Shown one piece after another: positions 17,651 to 25,624 of a stretch of DNA of 57,767 bases. Position 1 is the stretch's first letter. Each line of letters starts with the position of its first letter. The position numbers and the translations under genes are program-made. A model generated the notes under the pieces. The model did no database searches. It saw nothing but the letters and a program-made list of their open reading frames with translations, and was not told the origin of the DNA. The stretch spans positions 1-57,767 of the forward strand of contig CALCST010000041.1 of the NCBI GenBank assembly GCA_937894065.1, read 5' to 3'. This DNA is from an uncultured Parabacteroides sp. (lineage in GTDB: Bacteria > Bacteroidota > Bacteroidia > Bacteroidales > Tannerellaceae).

Positions 17651-18445
17651 CTATAGTAAAAGCAGACTAACCGCCATAACCATCATACCTAGAACAACAC
17701 CTAATATTCCCAAATGATGGTGTCCGTATTTTTCCATTCCGGGCAACAATTCATCGAACGAGATGTAAACCATAATTCCCGAAACTAAAGCCAGAAGAGA
17801 GGCGTTGATTTCCAAAGTCCAGAACGGCATAAGGAAGAGAAAACCGACTAATGCTCCGACCGGCTCAGCCATTCCCGAAAGGAAAGAATACCAGAAAGCT
17901 TTGCGGCGGCTTCCGGTGGCATGATATATCGGAACTGAAACGGCTATTCCTTCAGGAATATTGTGGATTGCAATAGCAAACATAATAGGCAAAGCAATTT
18001 CGATATTTGTCATTGCTGAGGCAAATGTTGCCAATCCTTCAGGGAAATTATGAATACCGATTGCAAGAGCCATCATCAGTCCGGTTCGCTTCAGATTCTG
18101 AGGCTTTGCATCATTGATTGTATGTATTTCGTGCGGATTTTCTTCTTCAGGAACCAAGCGGTCGATTAATGCTATAAGGGCAATTCCTGCGAAGAAAGCC
18201 AAAAGCATAAAGACTGTTGCCTGTTTGCCAGGATAAAGTTCTTCAAACAAATGAACGGATTCCGGCATCAGTTCCATAAATGATACATAAATCATCACTC
18301 CGGCTGAAAGCCCTAATGCAGTTGAAAGGAATTTGGTGTTTGTCCGCTTTGCCACAAATGCTATCAAACTTCCTATTCCTGTTGAAAGCCCGGCAATCAT
18401 TGTCATGCCGAAGGCTAGTAATAGTGTGCTGTTGCTTATATCCAT
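17651..18445 (-). CDS. zupT: ZIP-family zinc transporter ZupT
   Basis: The 264-residue inner-membrane protein has eight predicted helices. It carries the paired metal-site motifs HNFPEG (helix IV) and HNIPEG (helix V), which define the ZupT branch of the ZIP family. LSAGVMIYVSFMELMPESV in the second and third helices is also typical. It imports zinc and other divalent cations into the cytoplasm. Length and motifs are standard. It is divergent from trmB across 165 bp. No Zur-like operator or TAnnTTTG box was recognised upstream. Confidence 0.94.
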   Translation of the reverse strand: MDISNSTLLLAFGMTMIAGLSTGIGSLIAFVAKRTNTKFLSTALGLSAGVMIYVSFMELMPESVHLFEELYPGKQATVFMLLAFFAGIALIALIDRLVPEEENPHEIHTINDAKPQNLKRTGLMMALAIGIHNFPEGLATFASAMTNIEIALPIMFAIAIHNIPEGIAVSVPIYHATGSRRKAFWYSFLSGMAEPVGALVGFLFLMPFWTLEINASLLALVSGIMVYISFDELLPGMEKYGHHHLGILGVVLGMMVMAVSLLLL

Positions 18446-18575
18446 TTTGAGTTTGTTAGTTTTTGAGTTTATAAGTTTAGACCAACTTAAAAACTAAGGG
18501 ACTTATAAACTCATCTTATTATTTACTATTATAAAACATATAATAATGTGTAATGGTTTAAAACAAGTTTTTTAT

Positions 18576-18606
18576 TTTGCTCTCCACTCGCCTTTCACTA
18601 TCTTTG
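18576..18606 (+). promoter_or_regulatory. Promoter of trmB, placed at the start codon
   Basis: TTTG (18576-18579), a 19-bp spacer and TATCTTTG (18599-18606) form a near-ideal Bacteroidota promoter. Only four bases separate the -7 box from the ATG at 18611, so the transcript should begin at or within a few bases of the start codon. Confidence 0.75.
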
Positions 18607-18610
18607 CATT

Positions 18611-19369
18611 ATGGGAAAGAATAAATTAGCTAAGTTTGACGATATGGCGGGCTATCCGCATGTGTTCCAATATCCTTTCAGCGTATTGAAGGAAGAAGGT
18701 TTCCCTATGCGCGGGCATTGGAATGAGCAGTTCTTCAAGAATGACAATCCTATTGTTCTTGAGCTGGGCTGCGGTAAAGGAGAATATACTGTTGGTTTGG
18801 GGAAATTATTTCCAAACAAGAACTTTATCGGTGTAGATATTAAAGGTGCACGAATGTGGAGTGGCGCCAAGGAATCGCTAGAAACAGGAATGACTAATGT
18901 TGCTTTCCTCAGAACTAGCATCGAGCTTATTGCTCACTTCTTTGCTCCGGGCGAAGTTGCGGAAATATGGATAACATTCCCGGATCCACAGATGAAGAAA
19001 GTGAACAAACGACTCACTTCAACAAGATTCATGAAGATGTATCGTGAGATATTGTCCGGCGAAGGATTGATTCATCTGAAGACTGACAGTAATTTCATGT
19101 ACACATATACATGCGAAATGGCGAAGGCAAACAATTATCCGGTAAAAGTCAGCACTGACGATTTGTATAATTGCGGACTGGCTGATGATATTCTGTCAAT
19201 CCGAACTTATTACGAACAGCAATGGCTTGACCGCGGCCTGAATATCAAATACATTCAGTTTGTTTGTGAAGAACGCGAGCAGCTTATTGAGCCGGATATT
19301 GAAATTGAATACGATTCATACAGAAGTTTCAACCGAAGCAAGCGCAGTGCGTTGGCAGCAGGAAAGTAA
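18611..19369 (+). CDS. trmB: tRNA (guanine-N7-)-methyltransferase
   Basis: The 252-residue protein has the SAM-binding motif LELGCGKGEYTV and the family motif TFPDPQMKKVNKR (usual form FPDPWPKKRH), followed by LIHLKTDS. It methylates G46 in the variable loop of tRNAs. The predicted promoter coincides with the first ATG, so the mRNA is either leaderless or translation begins at the next in-frame ATG (18644, giving MAGYPHVF). The family usually has conserved sequence before this point in Bacteroidales, so the first ATG is kept. It is followed after 120 bp by mrp, with a repeat element between them. Confidence 0.92.
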   Translation: MGKNKLAKFDDMAGYPHVFQYPFSVLKEEGFPMRGHWNEQFFKNDNPIVLELGCGKGEYTVGLGKLFPNKNFIGVDIKGARMWSGAKESLETGMTNVAFLRTSIELIAHFFAPGEVAEIWITFPDPQMKKVNKRLTSTRFMKMYREILSGEGLIHLKTDSNFMYTYTCEMAKANNYPVKVSTDDLYNCGLADDILSIRTYYEQQWLDRGLNIKYIQFVCEEREQLIEPDIEIEYDSYRSFNRSKRSALAAGK

Positions 19370-19374
19370 ATAAA

Positions 19375-19452
19375 GGTGACAAGAAACGAGTTGACAAGTT
19401 GACTAGGGAAAATAATCTTGTTCACTTGTCACCTCATCAACTCATCACCTTA
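19375..19452. repeat. GTTGACAAG-family repeat, copy 2
   Basis: The region reads GTGACAAG, GAGTTGACAAGTTGAC, then CTTGTTCACTTGTCACC and CATCAACTCATCACC in inverted orientation. It fills the trmB-mrp gap and accidentally extends the mrp frame upstream by 24 codons. Confidence 0.75.
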
Positions 19453-19489
19453 TAAACTAATAAACTCAAAAACTTATAAACTAAAAAAT

Positions 19490-20599
19490 ATGACCCTTTA
19501 TCCACAATTGATCCTAGACGCTCTTAAGAACGTGCGTTATCCGGGAACAGGAAAAAACTTGATCGAAATGGATATGGTGGAAGATAACATTCGTATAGAC
19601 GGTATGAATGTTACATTCTCACTTATCTTCGACAAGCCAAACGATCCGTTTATCCGTTCGGTGGTAAAAGCTGCCGAAACAGCAATCCTGACTTATGTAA
19701 GTCCGGATGTAAATATAAAGAATAATATTACCATTAAGGCTAAGCAGCTTGCACGCCCTGAACCGGACAAACTTCTGCCGGAAGTAAAGAATATAATTGC
19801 TGTATCTTCTGGTAAAGGTGGTGTTGGTAAAAGTACAGTTGCAGCAAATCTTGCTGTTGCATTGGCTAAACTCGGATACAAAGTTGGTTTGCTGGATGCC
19901 GATATTTTCGGTCCGTCACAGCCTAAGATGTTCAACCTTGAAGAGGCTCGTCCTTATATGGTTGAAGTTGGCGGCAGAGAACTGATTGAACCGGCAGAAA
20001 ACTATGGTGTAAAAATGTTGTCAATCGGCTTCTTTGTAAACAAGGAAGATGCAGTTCTTTGGCGTGGAGCAATGGCTAGTAATGCATTGAAACAGCTGAT
20101 AGGAGACGCAAACTGGGGCGATTTGGATTATTTCCTTATTGACTTGCCACCGGGAACAAGCGATATTCATCTTACACTTGTACAAACATTGGCTATCACA
20201 GGAGCTGTTGTTGTCAGCACACCTCAGGAAGTGGCTTTAGCTGACGCACGTAAAGGTATCAGCATGTTTACAGGAGAAAAGGTAAATGTTCCGGTTCTTG
20301 GTCTTATTGAAAACATGGCTTGGTTCACTCCAGCAGAATTGCCGGAAAACAAATATTATATCTTCGGTAAAGAAGGTTGCAAGCGTTTAGCTGAAGAGCT
20401 TAATGTTCCTCTTCTTGGTCAGATTCCAATCGTACAGAGCATTTGTGAAGGCGGTGATGCAGGAACTCCTGTAGCATTGAATCAAGAATCAATTACAGGA
20501 ATTGCATTCCGAGAATTGGCAGAGAATGTGGTTGAGCAAGTAAAATACAGAAATGACAATCTTGCTCCTACACAAAGAGTACATGTAACGAAGAAATAA
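19490..20599 (+). CDS. mrp: Mrp/ApbC-type P-loop ATPase, Fe-S cluster carrier
   Basis: The 369-residue protein has an N-terminal DUF59/MIP18-like domain (about 1-95) and a ParA/MinD-type ATPase with the deviant Walker A SGKGGVGKST and LLDADIFGPSQP. Family members carry and deliver Fe-S clusters. Where Mrp proteins usually have a CxxC pair after IENM, this one reads ENMAWFTPAELPENKYYIFG without cysteines, so a bridging cluster would need other ligands. The start at 19490 is chosen because the upstream open frame is made of dispersed repeat DNA. It is probably co-transcribed with trmB and ends at a good terminator. Confidence 0.9.
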   Translation: MTLYPQLILDALKNVRYPGTGKNLIEMDMVEDNIRIDGMNVTFSLIFDKPNDPFIRSVVKAAETAILTYVSPDVNIKNNITIKAKQLARPEPDKLLPEVKNIIAVSSGKGGVGKSTVAANLAVALAKLGYKVGLLDADIFGPSQPKMFNLEEARPYMVEVGGRELIEPAENYGVKMLSIGFFVNKEDAVLWRGAMASNALKQLIGDANWGDLDYFLIDLPPGTSDIHLTLVQTLAITGAVVVSTPQEVALADARKGISMFTGEKVNVPVLGLIENMAWFTPAELPENKYYIFGKEGCKRLAEELNVPLLGQIPIVQSICEGGDAGTPVALNQESITGIAFRELAENVVEQVKYRNDNLAPTQRVHVTKK

Positions 20600-20639
20600 G
20601 TTGACAAGGTCAAGGACTATTTCAAACCGTCAACTTAAC
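20598..20639. repeat. GTTGACAAG-family repeat, copy 3 (short)
   Basis: AAGTTGACAAGG directly after the mrp stop faces GTCAACTTAACT about 20 nt later. It is a reduced member of the family, followed by the mrp terminator. Confidence 0.6.
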
Positions 20640-20654
20640 TAGATTAAAATACAA

Positions 20655-20706
20655 AACCGGAAGTCCAGACAAATATTATTTGTAGAACTTCCGGTTAATT
20701 TTTTAT
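20655..20706. terminator. Terminator of mrp (bidirectional)
   Basis: AACCGGAAGT (20655-20664) pairs with ACTTCCGGTT (20687-20696), followed on the plus strand by AATTTTTT. On the minus strand it serves the lipoprotein gene that ends at 20719. Confidence 0.85.
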
Positions 20707-20718
20707 TTACTGCTCCCG

Positions 20719-21165
20719 TTACTTTCTGCCTTCGAAATCAACTTCTATTGTCAAATAGTTAGTCAAAGCTGTAACTGTGAAATCCAATTCTTTTTTATCT
20801 AATTCTCCAGTAACTGAAAAGGGAATTTGACCAACTTCAGGAATATCCAATGTTGTTGAGCCATTCAATATATATTCATCTTTATCCTGTGACTTATGAA
20901 GATTACATTTTACATTAAACTCAGAAACAGGAAGAATATCTAAAGCCTGAATCTTTAATTCAAGCATAACTTTATCTTCATCATCTGAAGGAACAGTCAG
21001 TGTTGCTGTTGCCGGAAGAGATTTGGCAATATCAGCATCATTATATTCAACATCAATTGTTCCATTATAAACACCAGACAAATCATTAATAGATGGAAGT
21101 TTGTCACATGAAAACATCAATACAACACTAAGCGTAAGTAATAAGTAAGAAAATAATTTATTCAT
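20719..21165 (-). CDS. Small lipoprotein, possible calycin-like fold
   Basis: The 148-residue product has a lipoprotein signal with lipobox MFSC (cysteine near 20). It then has a beta-rich domain beginning LSGVYNGTIDVEY and ending LTNYLTIEVDFEGR, with alternating strands such as ATLTVPSDDEDKVMLELKI. The layout is reminiscent of the calycin-like or DUF4925-type lipoproteins of Bacteroidales, but I cannot confirm the family by eye. It lies 56 bp after the racemase-like gene on the same strand, so the two are probably co-transcribed. Function is unknown. Confidence 0.65.
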   Translation of the reverse strand: MNKLFSYLLLTLSVVLMFSCDKLPSINDLSGVYNGTIDVEYNDADIAKSLPATATLTVPSDDEDKVMLELKIQALDILPVSEFNVKCNLHKSQDKDEYILNGSTTLDIPEVGQIPFSVTGELDKKELDFTVTALTNYLTIEVDFEGRK

Positions 21166-21221
21166 AATACAATGTTTAATATATAATTAAAAAATAGAAT
21201 TTATCACATTAAGATTAAAAT

Positions 21222-22004
21222 CTACAAACCTTTTTCCAAAAGAGCACGTTTGACGGCCAAAGCACTGAAATAAGGATTTGTCAAAACTTCTTTTCCCAGT
21301 TTATCTTCAATATATGATTCACAATATGCCATTGAGCCTTGAGTAAATATTATTACATCAACATCATTGGCAACTTTACTGATTTTTTCAACCATAAGAG
21401 ATTTTAGTTTATCCGACTCAAGTCCAAAACCACCTTCAATCAGAACTTCCTTTATATCAACATTTCTGTTCATCTCTCTGGCTACACGTCGTAATGTATT
21501 TCTTGTTGGTGTCAACGATGTTTCAAAAGTAGAGACAACAGCTATTCTATTACCTTTGCGTACAGCTTCACTGCACATTTCTTCATTAACAAGAACAATT
21601 GGAATTCCTGTATATTTAGCAATAGTTTGTGAATTATACGCTATATCTTCAACCGTTGAGCAAATACTCAATATGACATCTGCCCCATCTTCAACTGCAC
21701 TCATATAATATTTTATCATCTTTGCAGCAGAAGCTGCAGAAACATAACCCTCGCTCTTTATTGTCTGAAAGACTTCTGGAGCCTCATAAACCAACAGTTT
21801 AACATCTTCTCCAACTTGTTGCTTTATTTCTCTTACAACGTCAGCTTTGAGTTCAGGTGTAGTTACTGTGTAAATCAATGCCAGCTTTATCTCTTTCTGC
21901 TCAGGATTCTCAGCTCTAACATTATTTACGAAAATAAATGGCAAAACAAAAGTCAACAATAAAGCGCTCCAGAATGACTTACTGAAATATAACATTTTAT
22001 CCAT
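21222..22004 (-). CDS. Exported Asp/Glu racemase-fold protein
   Basis: The 260-residue product begins with a hydrophobic signal segment (about 10-31, ending NNVRA). It then has an Asp/Glu racemase fold with the motif ILSICSTVED (first cysteine near 113) and IPIVLVNEEMCSEAVRKGNRIAV. In two-base racemases a second cysteine follows a hydrophobic strand as GCTHY or GCAGM. Here that strand reads VIIFTQGSMAYC, with Q-G in place of the cysteine, as in hydantoin-racemase-type relatives. Both the export signal and the missing residue argue against a standard cytosolic racemase. It lies between secDF and a lipoprotein gene. Confidence 0.75.
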   Translation of the reverse strand: MDKMLYFSKSFWSALLLTFVLPFIFVNNVRAENPEQKEIKLALIYTVTTPELKADVVREIKQQVGEDVKLLVYEAPEVFQTIKSEGYVSAASAAKMIKYYMSAVEDGADVILSICSTVEDIAYNSQTIAKYTGIPIVLVNEEMCSEAVRKGNRIAVVSTFETSLTPTRNTLRRVAREMNRNVDIKEVLIEGGFGLESDKLKSLMVEKISKVANDVDVIIFTQGSMAYCESYIEDKLGKEVLTNPYFSALAVKRALLEKGL

Positions 22005-22035
22005 AAATAAAGTTTTAAATCAGATTTAAGTTTAG

Positions 22036-22043
22036 CAAATCTA
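22036..22043 (-). promoter_or_regulatory. -7 box for the racemase-like/lipoprotein pair
   Basis: The reverse strand reads TAGATTTG, matching TAnnTTTG, 32 bp upstream of the start codon. A TTTG lies only 15 bp further upstream, shorter than usual. Confidence 0.45.
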
Positions 22044-22061
22044 ATCAATAATTTAATACAA

Positions 22062-22097
22062 AAAAATTAGGCTGTTCCTCAAATGAAGAACAGCCCT
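22062..22097 (-). terminator. Terminator of secDF
   Basis: On the minus strand GGCTGTTCTTCATTTGAGGAACAGCC forms a 9-10-bp stem followed by TAATTTTTTTG, a textbook rho-independent terminator 32 bp past the secDF stop. The arms are at about 22070-22079 and 22086-22095. Confidence 0.88.
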
Positions 22098-22128
22098 CTT
22101 AATAATTATGAAAACAAGAAACTCTCTA

Positions 22129-25122
22129 TTAATTTTCTTTTTCAGCAGCAGCTTTCTTGTTGATTTTTCTCTTCTGCAATTCGTATGCAATTGGAGTTGC
22201 AACGAACAGAGTTGAGTAAGTACCAATGATGATACCCAACAAGATTGCAAATGTAAAGCTTCGTATTGTTGCACCACCAAGAACGAAGATACACAATACA
22301 ACGACCAAAGTTGTCAAAGATGTATTGAATGTACGGCATAATGTAGAATTCAATGCATCGTTGATTACCTGATAGCGGTCGCGCTTAGGATATATTGAAA
22401 TTGTTTCACGGATACGGTCAAATACAACCACTGTATCGTTGATAGAATAACCAATGATAGTCAGGATTGCCGCAATAAATGTTTGGTCAACTTCCATTGA
22501 GAATGGCAACAGTTTCCACAACAGAGTATAGAATGAAATAATACACAATGTTGTTGTTGCAACTGATGCAAACGCTCCGGCAGAGAAAGAGATATCACGG
22601 AAACGAAGCAAGATATAAGCAGCCATACAAATCATAGAGAAGATAACTGCAAGGAATGCTGCATTCTTTATATCATCAGCCATTGACGGACCTACTTTCT
22701 GTGAGCTCTGGATATAATCACTTGTGAACTGATCCAAAGTTGTTCCTTCCTTCAATAGAGGTTTCAAACCTTCATACAATTTAGATTCGATTTCCTGATC
22801 AACAGAAGCATCTGATTCATCAATCTTATAGTTAGTTGAAATACGAACCTGATCCTGTGAACCGATAGTAATTACACTAACAGCACCATCAAGTGGTTTA
22901 TCCAACAAATTACGAACTTCTTCTGTCTTAACATTATTATCGAAACGAACAATATAGTTACGACCACCAGTAAAGTCGATACCTTTGTTCAAACCAATTG
23001 TCATCATTGAAATTGCACCAAGAACAATGATTGTAAGAGGAATCAAATAACCAATCTTACGCGCACCAAGGAAGTTTACTTTAGGATTAGTAAGCAAACC
23101 TTTAGTGAATGAAGTTGTAAAGGTAATGTTCTTCAATTTATCCTTTTCAAGCAATGCTTCATAAACGATACGAGTAAGGAATACCGCAGTGATGAAAGAA
23201 GCAACCAAACCAATAATCATTGTTGTTGCAAAACCACGGATTGGACCTGTACCGAAATAGAACAATACAACACCTGTGATGATTGAAGTCAAGTTTGAGT
23301 CGAAGATTGCAGAGAATGCATTTCCATAACCATCAGCAATAGCCTTGCTCAATGATTTACCTGCACGCAACTCTTCTTTTGTACGTTCATAAATCAACAC
23401 GTTAGCATCCACTGCCATACCCAAAGTAAGCACCATACCGGCAATACCTGGCAATGTCAACACAGCCTGGAATGAAGCAAGGATACCCATTGTAAAGAAG
23501 ATGTTGACAACCAACGCTGCATCGGCAATAAGACCAGGAATAAGTCCGTAGAATGCACACATATAAAGCATCAACAAAACAAGAGCAATTGCAAATGAAA
23601 TAACACCGGCAGTGATTGCTTCCTGACCAAGTGACGGACCAACAACGTCTTCCTGAACGATATGAACAGAAGCAGCCATCTTACCAGACTTCAACACGTT
23701 TGCCAAGTCTTTTGCTTCTTCAGGTGTGAAATTACCAGTAATTGAAGAACGACCACCAGTGATTTCACCGTTTACGTTAGGAGCAGAATATACCATACCG
23801 TCAAGAACAATAGCGATAGCACGGCCAACATTTTCTTTAGTCAAACGTGCCCAAGCTTTTGCACCCTCAGCGTTCATTGTCATAGAAACCTGCTGTTCTG
23901 AAATACCAGCCTGCTGAACGAAGTCTGCATTAGCATCAGTTACAACATCACCACCAAGAGCTGGTGAACCATCACGGTTAGAAACCTTGATAGCAAACAA
24001 CTGATAATACATTTCTCTTTCATCAATAGCCTTAACACCCCATTTCAAAGACAAGTTGCGTGGAAGCGCGTCTTTAACCTGCTTCATGTTAAGATACTCA
24101 TTGATTTTCTCCATATCTTTTGCCTGAGCAACACCAACAACAGCACTTGGCACCAACTGACCATTATACTGATTTACTGAAAGCAATGCAAACAACGGAT
24201 GCTGTTTTGCAAATTCTTCCATTGACTGGTTCTGAGCTTCCGGCTGTTCATTCTTAATATTTGCAAGCAAAGAATCTGCTTCGCTCACTTCAGCTTCAGC
24301 TTTTGGAGCAGCTACTGAATCAGTTGCTGCAGTTTCAGCAGTTTCTTCTGAAGAATCTGCAAGTAAAGAAGCCAAAGCAGCATCAGCAGCTACAAGATTC
24401 TGATAAATTTCAGGCAACTGATATGTTTCCCAAAACTCTAGGTTTGCACTACCCTGCAAAAGTTTACGAACACGTTCCGGTTCTTTTACACCTGGAAGTT
24501 CAACCAAGATACGGCCTGCAGTTTCAAGTCTTTGGATATTTGGAGAAACCACACCAAAACGGTCGATACGAGTACGCAACACGTTGAATGAATTATCGAT
24601 AGCACTCTGTAATTCATCTTTCAACACTTTGATTACGTCAGCATCTGAGCTCTGTGGAGTGATTTTATCTTTCAAATCGAATGTACTGAAAATAGAAGCC
24701 AAACGAGCGTTACTATCTAATTTCTTGTACTCTTCGGCAAACAAATCGATGAAATCTTTCTGGCTTGTTGCCTGATTTGCATATGCCAATTCCAATGCCT
24801 TGTTGAAATTTTCGTCCTGATTATTTCCAGACAAAGAACGAACTACATCAGGAACACTAAGTTCCAAAACTACGTTCATACCGCCCTTCAGGTCAAGACC
24901 CAAACTGATTTCCATCTCACGGCATTCTTTTAAAGTATAGCCAAGCCATACTTTCTGAGTAGATAATGAGTCCAAATACAGACTCTCTTTCGCAGGGTCA
25001 CCTGCAGCATACTCAACGGCTTTACTGTTGTAATGTCTTGTCACAAAAGAGAAAGACAAATAGAACAAACAAACAAGCGTCAGCAACACTGCAAAGACCT
25101 TTACAAATCCTTTGTTTTGCAT
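22129..25122 (-). CDS. secDF: Fused protein translocase SecDF
   Basis: The 997-residue fusion contains the SecD half (LGLDLKGGMNVVLEL near 90, a large periplasmic P1 region, GMAVDANVLIYERTKEEL) and the SecF half (GLNKGIDFTGGRNYIVRF, ILTIIGYSINDTVVVFDRIRE). There are about twelve membrane segments. It uses the proton gradient to pull Sec substrates out on the periplasmic side. An acidic, alanine- and glutamate-rich insertion (about 265-310) interrupts P1, as is common in Bacteroidota. The gene has its own promoter and terminator. It supplies the export step for the many envelope proteins encoded nearby. Confidence 0.96.
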   Translation of the reverse strand: MQNKGFVKVFAVLLTLVCLFYLSFSFVTRHYNSKAVEYAAGDPAKESLYLDSLSTQKVWLGYTLKECREMEISLGLDLKGGMNVVLELSVPDVVRSLSGNNQDENFNKALELAYANQATSQKDFIDLFAEEYKKLDSNARLASIFSTFDLKDKITPQSSDADVIKVLKDELQSAIDNSFNVLRTRIDRFGVVSPNIQRLETAGRILVELPGVKEPERVRKLLQGSANLEFWETYQLPEIYQNLVAADAALASLLADSSEETAETAATDSVAAPKAEAEVSEADSLLANIKNEQPEAQNQSMEEFAKQHPLFALLSVNQYNGQLVPSAVVGVAQAKDMEKINEYLNMKQVKDALPRNLSLKWGVKAIDEREMYYQLFAIKVSNRDGSPALGGDVVTDANADFVQQAGISEQQVSMTMNAEGAKAWARLTKENVGRAIAIVLDGMVYSAPNVNGEITGGRSSITGNFTPEEAKDLANVLKSGKMAASVHIVQEDVVGPSLGQEAITAGVISFAIALVLLMLYMCAFYGLIPGLIADAALVVNIFFTMGILASFQAVLTLPGIAGMVLTLGMAVDANVLIYERTKEELRAGKSLSKAIADGYGNAFSAIFDSNLTSIITGVVLFYFGTGPIRGFATTMIIGLVASFITAVFLTRIVYEALLEKDKLKNITFTTSFTKGLLTNPKVNFLGARKIGYLIPLTIIVLGAISMMTIGLNKGIDFTGGRNYIVRFDNNVKTEEVRNLLDKPLDGAVSVITIGSQDQVRISTNYKIDESDASVDQEIESKLYEGLKPLLKEGTTLDQFTSDYIQSSQKVGPSMADDIKNAAFLAVIFSMICMAAYILLRFRDISFSAGAFASVATTTLCIISFYTLLWKLLPFSMEVDQTFIAAILTIIGYSINDTVVVFDRIRETISIYPKRDRYQVINDALNSTLCRTFNTSLTTLVVVLCIFVLGGATIRSFTFAILLGIIIGTYSTLFVATPIAYELQKRKINKKAAAEKEN

Positions 25123-25279
25123 TTTTGAACTTATTTATTTTTATTATTATTATATCTCAGAATTATTGAGCAAGCATTAATGCTTCCAAACATCCAAATA
25201 GTTTCTCTGTCAAATATCCAACACACAGCAAAAAAGCCATAAAAACATTTAAACAGTTCACTACTAATTTAACAAGGTG

Positions 25280-25287
25280 CAAATATA
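25280..25287 (-). promoter_or_regulatory. -7 box of secDF with a long leader
   Basis: The reverse strand reads TATATTTG, matching TAnnTTTG. The start codon is 158 nt downstream, so secDF would have a leader of about 150 nt. I saw no clear hairpin in it. A -33 element was not evident. Confidence 0.45.
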
Positions 25288-25330
25288 GAGTTTTTTTCTG
25301 TAATGATAATATTTATAATAATTATTTTAC

Positions 25331-25548
25331 AGTTGACAAGGCTTCAGAGACAAGTTGACAAGAAAAAAAGCTATTTTCTCGATATTTATTACTCAAGTTT
25401 CGCAAGCTAAACTTACAGATAACAAGTTGACAAGAATACAAGTCAACAAGGTTTTCGGATAATAATTCGTTAAATTACAGATGTTCTGACCTTGTCAACT
25501 CGTATCTGAAGCCTTGTTGACTTTTAATTTGAGCAACTTGCGAAACTT
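25331..25548. repeat. GTTGACAAG-family repeat, copy 4: large nested inverted repeat
   Basis: AGTTGACAAGGCTTCAGAGAC plus AAGTTGACAAG (25332-25363) is inverted at 25491-25525 (CCTTGTCAACTCG, then TATCTGAAGCCTTGTTGACTT). Inside and outside these, AAGTTTCGCAAG (25395-25406) faces CTTGCGAAACTT (25537-25548), and further GTTGACAAG and GTCAACAAG copies lie at 25424-25450. It occupies most of the 500-bp gap between the divergent secDF and DUF4468 genes, together with their -7 boxes. This is the most complete member of the family. Confidence 0.85.
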
Positions 25549-25593
25549 AAATAATAATTTTCTGCTATCATGAGTTTTTTACCATACATTTTA

Positions 25594-25601
25594 TACCTTT
25601 G
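25594..25601 (+). promoter_or_regulatory. -7 box for the DUF4468 gene
   Basis: TACCTTTG matches TAnnTTTG and lies 23 bp before the ATG at 25625. A T-run rather than TTTG stands at the -33 position. Confidence 0.55.
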
Positions 25602-25624
25602 AGGCAAAACATTAAAAATTAATC

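Noticed and set aside
19418..19489. 24-residue extension of Mrp
   Set aside because: The sequence is dispersed repeat DNA that happens to stay open; the family N-terminus begins at 19490.
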